From Desulfobacteraceae bacterium (lineage in GTDB: Bacteria > Desulfobacterota > Desulfobacteria > Desulfobacterales > Desulfobacteraceae), in contig JAAEMC010000814.1 in assembly GCA_024225895.1 (NCBI GenBank), positions 1 to 5,536 on the forward strand: a stretch of 5,536 nucleotides of DNA. The letters run 5' to 3'. The position numbers were made by a program, and so were the translations under genes. The notes beneath the pieces are model-generated. The model made no database searches. It was not told where the DNA came from and saw only the letters and a list, made by a program, of their open reading frames with translations. The first letter of the stretch is position 1. Every line of letters begins with the position of its first letter. Positions 1-4,222 of the stretch are shown in pieces.

Positions 1-501
1 CAGGAAATTTATTTGTTGACCCTGAAGGGTAAAATTATTAAAAGAGTAACAAATAACTGGGGTATAGATGTTTCTCCCAAGTTTTCACCAGATGGAGAAA
101 ATATTGCATTCACATCAAAAAGGGCAGGTTCTCCTCAGATCTATGTTAAAAATATTAATACCGGCAAAGTTAGACGACTTACATTCTCGGGGAAAAAGAA
201 TACTTCTCCGGCCTGGTCACCAGACGGGAAAAAAATTGCATATGTCAGCGAAGACGGTGGTATTAATATCTATGTTATTGAGGCTGACGGGGGGATGCCG
301 GTTCAGCTTACAAAGGATAGCAGATACAATGAAGATCCATCCTGGTCACCGGATGGCAGCTTAATCGCATTTACGTCAAGCCGTGAAGGCGGTAATCCAA
401 GAATTTTTGTGATGACGGCATCGGGTTACGACCAAAGAAGATTATTAAAGATGAAAGGAAAACAGTCACAACCTGACTGGTCCTTGTCAAAAAGTGAATA
501 G
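1..501 (+). CDS. tolB: TolB, C-terminal part of the Tol-Pal beta-propeller protein (5' truncated by window edge)
   Basis: TolB is the periplasmic beta-propeller of the Tol-Pal system; it binds Pal and, in the family, the TolA C-terminus. Reading frame 1 is open from the first base to a TAG at 499-501, giving 166 residues. Three WD40-like/PD40 repeats are visible, each with a (K/W)FSPDG- or WSPDG-type turn: KFSPDGENIAF, AWSPDGKKIAY and SWSPDGSLIAF, each followed by an IYV or IFV strand and a closing RRLT, VQLT or RRLL strand. A last QPDWS strand closes the propeller near the end. TolB is usually about 420-450 residues, so the N-terminal domain, signal peptide and first blades lie upstream of the window. 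A TTG at 13-15 is inside the gene and is not a start. The identification rests on the repeats plus pal immediately downstream; other PD40 proteins are possible without that context. Confidence 0.93.
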   Translation, partial: QEIYLLTLKGKIIKRVTNNWGIDVSPKFSPDGENIAFTSKRAGSPQIYVKNINTGKVRRLTFSGKKNTSPAWSPDGKKIAYVSEDGGINIYVIEADGGMPVQLTKDSRYNEDPSWSPDGSLIAFTSSREGGNPRIFVMTASGYDQRRLLKMKGKQSQPDWSLSKSE

Positions 502-533
502 AAATAAGGCATAATAAGCATTTATCAATGAAT

Positions 534-540
534 AAGGAGG
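534..540 (+). promoter_or_regulatory. Strong ribosome binding site of pal
   Basis: AAGGAGG lies 4 bases before the ATG at 545, and GGAGAG continues right up to the start. It is the strongest Shine-Dalgarno match in the window, in keeping with Pal being an abundant lipoprotein, and it fixes the pal start codon. Confidence 0.85.
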
Positions 541-544
541 AGAG

Positions 545-1108
545 ATGAAAAAAAGAGTATGGATTAATCTGTTCGTTGCATTTCTGGTATTTGGACTTCT
601 TTTTACAGTCTCATGTGCAAAGAAAACGGTTGTAGCTGATCCAACCATTGAAGATCAAGCAGCAGCTGATGCAAAGGCAAAAGCGGAAGCGGAAAGAATT
701 AAACAGCAAAAGCTTGAAGATGAGTTGGCTAAACAGCGTGCATTGGAAGAGGCAAAGAAAGCTGCATCCGGCCAAAGATTTCAGAATCAGGACGTCCATT
801 TTTCCTATGATAGTTCAGAGATCAGCTCCATGGCAAAAATGCTGTTAAAAGAGAAAGCTGCATACCTAAAGGAAAACTCCCTGATTTCTGCCACAATAGA
901 AGGCCATTGTGATGAGCGCGGTACCACCGACTACAACCTTGCTTTGGGTGAACGCAGGGCAACAGCCGTAAAAGGGTATCTTGCAAATTTAGGCGTTTCT
1001 GCATCACGTCTGAATACAATCAGTTATGGTGAAGAAAAGCCTGTTGATACAGGCAAATCAGAAGAATCCTATCGGAAAAACAGACGAGCACATTTTGTGA
1101 TTGAGTAA
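545..1108 (+). CDS. pal: Pal, peptidoglycan-associated outer-membrane lipoprotein
   Basis: Pal anchors the outer membrane to peptidoglycan and binds TolB. The 187-residue product starts with a charged n-region (MKKR) and a hydrophobic core, ending in a lipobox FTVSC with lipidated Cys24. The next residue is Ala rather than Asp, which by the enterobacterial rule favours sorting to the outer membrane. Residues about 34-77 form an Ala/Lys/Glu/Gln-rich, probably helical linker. Residues about 80-187 are an OmpA_C-like domain: VHFSYDSSEI at 84-93, GHCDERGT at 120-127, and YNLALGERRA at 130-139. These contain the Asp and Arg expected to bind the diaminopimelate carboxylate of the peptide stem. The length is close to that of E. 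coli Pal (173) plus the longer linker. The gene lies 43 bases after tolB, the usual order. The start is supported by AAGGAGG at 534-540. Confidence 0.97.
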   Translation: MKKRVWINLFVAFLVFGLLFTVSCAKKTVVADPTIEDQAAADAKAKAEAERIKQQKLEDELAKQRALEEAKKAASGQRFQNQDVHFSYDSSEISSMAKMLLKEKAAYLKENSLISATIEGHCDERGTTDYNLALGERRATAVKGYLANLGVSASRLNTISYGEEKPVDTGKSEESYRKNRRAHFVIE

Positions 1109-1129
1109 TTCCCAGGATTGAATTATATT
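1101..1129 (+). promoter_or_regulatory. Candidate sigma70-type promoter ahead of cpoB
   Basis: TTGAGT at 1101-1106 (overlapping the end of pal) and TATATT at 1124-1129 are separated by exactly 17 bases and match the -35 and -10 consensus at 4/6 and 5/6 positions. Initiation would fall near 1136, inside the left arm of the inverted repeat that follows. AT-rich DNA produces such matches by chance, so this is only a candidate. It would allow cpoB and the ruvCAB-ldt block to be transcribed apart from tol-pal. Confidence 0.3.
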
Positions 1130-1175
1130 TATTCAGGCGTGAAGTCCCTTTTTTTAAGTGATTTGCGCCTGAATA
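1130..1175 (+). repeat. Inverted repeat / RNA hairpin between pal and cpoB
   Basis: TATTCAGGCG at 1130-1139 is perfectly complementary to CGCCTGAATA at 1166-1175. In RNA the stem can extend inward through 1140-1143 with 1162-1165 (two G-U and two A-U pairs), giving 14 pairs around an 18-base loop that holds a run of seven T. The right arm is not followed directly by a T run (the next bases are TTTAATATCG), so it is a poor classical terminator. It could be an mRNA-stabilising or processing hairpin, an attenuator, or an operator over the candidate promoter. The pairing is seen directly; the role is unknown. Confidence 0.55.
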
Positions 1176-1195
1176 TTTAATATCGATCATTTTTT

Positions 1196-1199
1196 GGAG
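1196..1199 (+). promoter_or_regulatory. Ribosome binding site of cpoB
   Basis: GGAG lies 7 bases upstream of the ATG at 1207 and supports that start, which also yields a complete lipoprotein signal peptide. Confidence 0.7.
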
Positions 1200-1206
1200 T
1201 TTTGTT

Positions 1207-2052
1207 ATGAAGTCCTCTTTTTTATATGTGATTTTTTGTTTGGTTCTGGTGTCAGGATGTGTTGCACCAGACCAAGTCAGTGTGTTGGATCAGAGGGTGG
1301 CGACGCTTGAAAATAAACTCATGATCAAGGAAGGGGATAGTGTTGAACACAAGGACAGAATTTCATTAATAGAAAAAAGGGTTCAAGAAGATATTAGTTC
1401 CAGCCAGGAAAAGTATGCCGAGTTAAAATATGAGATCGATCTATTAAAAGGTAATATGCAACGACTGGAAAATGTTATTGGCGAACTAAACCAGAAGATG
1501 GTCAATTCCTCTGATGAGGATAGTGAAAGCTTAGAGAAAACCATTGATACCCTCGATAATGCCATATCAAAAAATTATGAGAAAATTATAATATTAGAAA
1601 AGTATATGGGGTTTGAACCAAGTGTTCCCAAACCGGCTGATTCAATGGTCAGCGACCCTGAACATGAAACTGGTGAAAAAACCGAGGCCCAATTGTATAG
1701 TCATGCTAAAAAGCTGCTTGATAATGGCGATAGAGAAAATGCTCGTATTCAGTTTGAAAATTTTATCAACCGGTTTCCCAACTCTGAAAACGCTGATAAT
1801 GCAAGATTTTGGATTGCAGACAGTTATTATGCAGACAAATGGTATGAAAAGGCGATTTTAGAATACCAGGTAGTGCTTGAGGCCTACCCAACCAGTAATA
1901 AAATAGCAGCCGCCTTGCTAAAACAGGGTTACGCATTTGCAGAGCTCGGTGAGAAGGCCAATGCAAGATTGCTGCTAAAAGAACTTATCAAAAAGCATCC
2001 TAAGTCCAAAGAAGCAACGTATGCCAAAGAAAAACTTAAGAAATTAAATTAG
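1207..2052 (+). CDS. cpoB: CpoB/YbgF, Tol-Pal system coiled-coil and TPR protein, here a predicted lipoprotein
   Basis: In E. coli CpoB links the Tol machine to PBP1B-LpoB, coordinating peptidoglycan synthesis with outer-membrane constriction. The 281-residue product has a signal peptide ending in a clean lipobox LVSGC with Cys18; the next residue is Val, compatible with outer-membrane sorting. Residues about 23-135 are heptad-like and charged (VLDQRVATLENKL, LKYEIDLLKGNMQRLENVI), typical of the N-terminal coiled-coil oligomerisation region. After a short Pro/Ser/Asp-rich hinge (about 138-158), residues about 161-281 hold three TPR units: AQLYSHAKKLLDNGD, NARFWIADSYYADKWYEKAI, and AALLKQGYAFAELGEKANAR with HPKSKEATYAKEKL. 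Position after pal fits ybgF. The lipobox differs from E. coli CpoB, which is soluble in the periplasm. A BamD-like TPR lipoprotein was considered, but the coiled coil and the neighbours favour CpoB. Confidence 0.93.
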   Translation: MKSSFLYVIFCLVLVSGCVAPDQVSVLDQRVATLENKLMIKEGDSVEHKDRISLIEKRVQEDISSSQEKYAELKYEIDLLKGNMQRLENVIGELNQKMVNSSDEDSESLEKTIDTLDNAISKNYEKIIILEKYMGFEPSVPKPADSMVSDPEHETGEKTEAQLYSHAKKLLDNGDRENARIQFENFINRFPNSENADNARFWIADSYYADKWYEKAILEYQVVLEAYPTSNKIAAALLKQGYAFAELGEKANARLLLKELIKKHPKSKEATYAKEKLKKLN

Positions 2053-2064
2053 TTTCGCGATAAC

Positions 2065-2550
2065 ATGATTAAAGTAGTTGGAATTGATCCCGGACTTGCC
2101 GGCACTGGCATCGGGCTTGTTTTTGGCGATGGCAGGAATATAGAAAGCTATTCTTTTGGCAGTATTTCTACCCGGAAAAAAGATCCCATCCAATTAAGAT
2201 TGCACACCATATATTCCAAATCATTGGATTTCCTTTGTGATCACAAACCGGATATTGTGGTTATAGAAGATATTTACTCCCTTGAAAAATACCCTGGATC
2301 AGGTATTATGTTGGGCAAAGTTTCAGGCGTACTGCTTGTGGCGGCCTACAAAGCAGGTGTGGAGGTGCAGGAGATCCCCGTGCGTGAAGTGAAAAAGATA
2401 ATTTCCGGCAATGGTAGGGCAGACAAGAATCAATTGGAACGTTCTGTCAGGAATTTGCTAAAGCATCAGGAACCCATTCGGCCTTTTCATGCATCTGATG
2501 CACTGGCGTTGGCATTGGCTGGATTTTTCAGGTACAAAAGGTTTGTATGA
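2065..2550 (+). CDS. ruvC: RuvC, Holliday junction resolvase (crossover junction endonuclease)
   Basis: RuvC is a dimeric RNase H-fold nuclease that makes symmetric nicks in Holliday junctions within the RuvABC resolvasome. The 161-residue product (E. coli 173) opens with VVGIDPGLAGTG, carrying catalytic Asp8. VVIEDIY supplies Glu68, and FHASDALALA at 141-150 supplies His142 and Asp145. The second-last site is Asp in E. coli, but His is known there in Thermus thermophilus RuvC, so the active site looks complete. Lys110 and Lys121 align with the two conserved DNA-contacting lysines, and Tyr71 takes the place of E. coli Phe69. The ATG at 2065 is the first possible start: the cpoB stop codon is in the same frame 12 bases upstream and no start codon lies between. 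There is no convincing Shine-Dalgarno, so translation is probably coupled to cpoB. The stop overlaps the ruvA start. Confidence 0.96.
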   Translation: MIKVVGIDPGLAGTGIGLVFGDGRNIESYSFGSISTRKKDPIQLRLHTIYSKSLDFLCDHKPDIVVIEDIYSLEKYPGSGIMLGKVSGVLLVAAYKAGVEVQEIPVREVKKIISGNGRADKNQLERSVRNLLKHQEPIRPFHASDALALALAGFFRYKRFV

Positions 2551-3173
2551 TAGGATACATTGAGGGTAGGGTGATTCATTTTGAGCCGGATGGAATTTTA
2601 CTTTTGGCAGGCAGTATTGGATATCATATCCTGCTTCATCCCGGAATTCTGGCGAATATAAGATCCCAGGGCCCTGATACAAAAGTTACTCTCTTTATTT
2701 ATTATCATCAAACTGAAAGACAACCCAAACCTGTTTTAATCGGTTTTACTTCCCAAGAAGAAAAAGAATTTTTTCAATTATTTATCACTGTTGATTCCAT
2801 AGGCCCGATGAAGGCGGTGAAAGCTTTAACAGTTCCGACATCCGACGTGGCTATGGCCATCGAAAAAAAGGATGTGAAGGCCCTTTCAGCGCTCAATGGC
2901 ATTGGAAAAAGAAGTGCTCAAAAAATTATTGCAACCCTCCATGGCAAGGTCCAAAAATTTATTGTTCCCGGAAAAGAAGGGCAGGAGGACGAAGTTTTAG
3001 AAACAGATGGCGAGGTGCGCAATTTTGTTCAGCAGGTAACCGAAGTGCTTGTAGAGCAGTTGGGCCATTCGCATGCTTCTGCGAAAAGATTGATTGGTCA
3101 AGCCTTTAAACGAAATAAGAATATTTCAACCCCTGAAGAACTGTTTGATGAAATATACCAGGAGGATAGATAG
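2547..3173 (+). CDS. ruvA: RuvA, Holliday junction-binding subunit of the RuvAB branch-migration complex
   Basis: RuvA tetramers hold the four-way junction in an open square and load RuvB hexamers. The 208-residue product (E. coli 203) has the typical start MIGYIEGRV and an N-terminal OB-fold up to VLIGF (63-67). Two helix-hairpin-helix motifs follow: [14 protein letters not shown] at 81-94 and [12 protein letters not shown] at 116-127. A flexible acidic linker spans about 140-157. The C-terminal RuvB-binding domain III, about 158-205, contains [15 protein letters not shown]. Two conserved features are altered: the Arg-Glu-Asp of the acidic pin aligns with Arg58-Gln59-Pro60, and the first Gly of the first hairpin is Ser84. 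The start ATG overlaps the ruvC stop as ATGA, and AAAAGG at 2536-2541 is a usable ribosome binding site. The overlap implies coupled translation. Confidence 0.95.
   Translation: MIGYIEGRVIHFEPDGILLLAGSIGYHILLHPGILANIRSQGPDTKVTLFIYYHQTERQPKPVLIGFTSQEEKEFFQLFITVDSIGPMKAVKALTVPTSDVAMAIEKKDVKALSALNGIGKRSAQKIIATLHGKVQKFIVPGKEGQEDEVLETDGEVRNFVQQVTEVLVEQLGHSHASAKRLIGQAFKRNKNISTPEELFDEIYQEDR
3160..3165 (+). promoter_or_regulatory. Ribosome binding site supporting the GTG start of ruvB
   Basis: AGGAGG inside the last codons of ruvA lies 10 bases before the GTG at 3176. An in-frame TAG at 3167-3169 excludes any start further upstream, and the first in-frame ATG is at residue 59, past conserved sequence, so this site decides the start. 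Confidence 0.75.
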
Positions 3174-3175
3174 AC

Positions 3176-4207
3176 GTGAACGATGATATTATATCCTATT
3201 CTTCTGATGGCAGGAAAATTATAACTGCAGAAAATATTCCGGCAGACCGGAGTGTCGATATCACTTCTTTACGCCCCCAAAGTTTTGAAGAATATGTAGG
3301 ACAAAATGATACGGTGGAAACGTTGAAAATTGCTATTCAGGCGGCGAAGATGAGAAATGAATCATTGGAACATATTCTTTTTCACGGACCTCCTGGATTG
3401 GGAAAAACAACCGTTTCTCACATTATCGCCCATGAGATGGGAAAGGATCTGACCGTCACCTCCGGACCAACCCTTGAAAAGGGAGGAGATTTGATCGGTA
3501 TCTTGACCAATCTTGGAGACGGGGATATCTTGTTTATTGACGAAATCCACAGGATACCCAAGGTGGTTGAGGAGTTTTTATATCCGGCCATGGAAGATTT
3601 TGCCGTGGATTTCGTTTTTGACAAAGGACTCCATGCACGGAGCCACAGATACCGGTTGAAACATTTTGTATTGATTGGTGCTACTACAAGGGTGGGGCTG
3701 TTATCCTCTCCTTTACGTGACCGGTTTGGTATTTTCAGAACATTGGAATTTTATACAACAGATGAGCTGATAGTGATCATCAAGCGATCGGCAGGTATTT
3801 TAAACACGATTATTACAGAAAACGGCGCGATAGAACTTGCAAAACGATCACGGGGAACTCCAAGAATTGCGAACAGACTATTAAAAAGAGTGCGTGACTA
3901 TTCCCAGGTTAAATCCCACGGAAAGGTCACAACAGAGAGTGTGAAAGCGGCGCTCTCCCTTGAGGGGATCGATAGTCTGGGCCTTACAGTCCTTGACAGG
4001 AACTATCTAAAAACGATAATAGAATTTTATGATGGTGGCCCTGTCGGAATAGAAGCGATTGCTGCAACATTGCAGGAGGAAACAGATACCCTGGTTGATG
4101 TCGTGGAACCTTTTCTTTTAAAGATCGGAATGGCTTTAAGAACTTCCAGCGGCAGAAGGGCACCTGAAAAAACATATAGACACTTGAAGATTAAACCAAA
4201 AGTTTAG
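3176..4207 (+). CDS. ruvB: RuvB, AAA+ ATPase motor of Holliday junction branch migration
   Basis: RuvB hexamers pump DNA through the RuvA-bound junction using ATP. The 343-residue product starts at GTG and ends TAG; family members are about 330-350 residues. Landmarks in order: [12 protein letters not shown] at 32-43; Walker [10 protein letters not shown] at 71-79; [12 protein letters not shown] at 95-106; Walker B LFIDEIHR at 119-126; YPAMEDF at 136-142; sensor 1 GATTR at 168-172; the arginine-finger segment SPLRDRFG at 178-185; sensor 2 [12 protein letters not shown] at 227-238; and the winged-helix domain with [11 protein letters not shown] at 286-296. All ATPase motifs are intact, so activity is expected. 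Two regions depart from the usual pattern: the RuvA-contacting beta-hairpin ([17 protein letters not shown], 145-161), and the C-terminal motif, normally RTPRGR, which reads RTSSGR at 322-327. The gene begins 2 bases after the ruvA stop. Confidence 0.97.
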   Translation: MNDDIISYSSDGRKIITAENIPADRSVDITSLRPQSFEEYVGQNDTVETLKIAIQAAKMRNESLEHILFHGPPGLGKTTVSHIIAHEMGKDLTVTSGPTLEKGGDLIGILTNLGDGDILFIDEIHRIPKVVEEFLYPAMEDFAVDFVFDKGLHARSHRYRLKHFVLIGATTRVGLLSSPLRDRFGIFRTLEFYTTDELIVIIKRSAGILNTIITENGAIELAKRSRGTPRIANRLLKRVRDYSQVKSHGKVTTESVKAALSLEGIDSLGLTVLDRNYLKTIIEFYDGGPVGIEAIAATLQEETDTLVDVVEPFLLKIGMALRTSSGRRAPEKTYRHLKIKPKV

Positions 4208-4222
4208 GATTTGTTTTGTTTC

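Noticed and set aside
68..364. A 98-codon open frame inside tolB in the +2 frame
   Set aside because: It overlaps clear TolB propeller repeats in frame 1 and its translation has no recognisable features; it is a shadow frame.
484..515. Possible promoter for pal (TTGTCA and CATAAT)
   Set aside because: The spacing is 20 bases, too long for a normal sigma70 promoter, and pal follows tolB closely as in the usual tol-pal operon.
611..1019. Minus-strand open frames opposite pal
   Set aside because: Cys/Leu/Phe-rich low-quality translations lying antisense to a well-identified gene, with no ribosome binding sites or family features.
1130..1185. Inverted repeat as a rho-independent terminator after pal
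   Set aside because: The right arm is followed by TTTAATATCGATC and not a continuous T run, and the loop is long; it is kept as a hairpin of unknown role.
3362..3624. Two overlapping minus-strand open frames opposite ruvB
   Set aside because: Antisense to the Walker A and B region, whose strong codon constraint produces spurious open frames; no independent support.
4208..4222. Terminator or promoter between ruvB and the L,D-transpeptidase gene
   Set aside because: Only 15 bases, T-rich with no dyad; too short to hold either.
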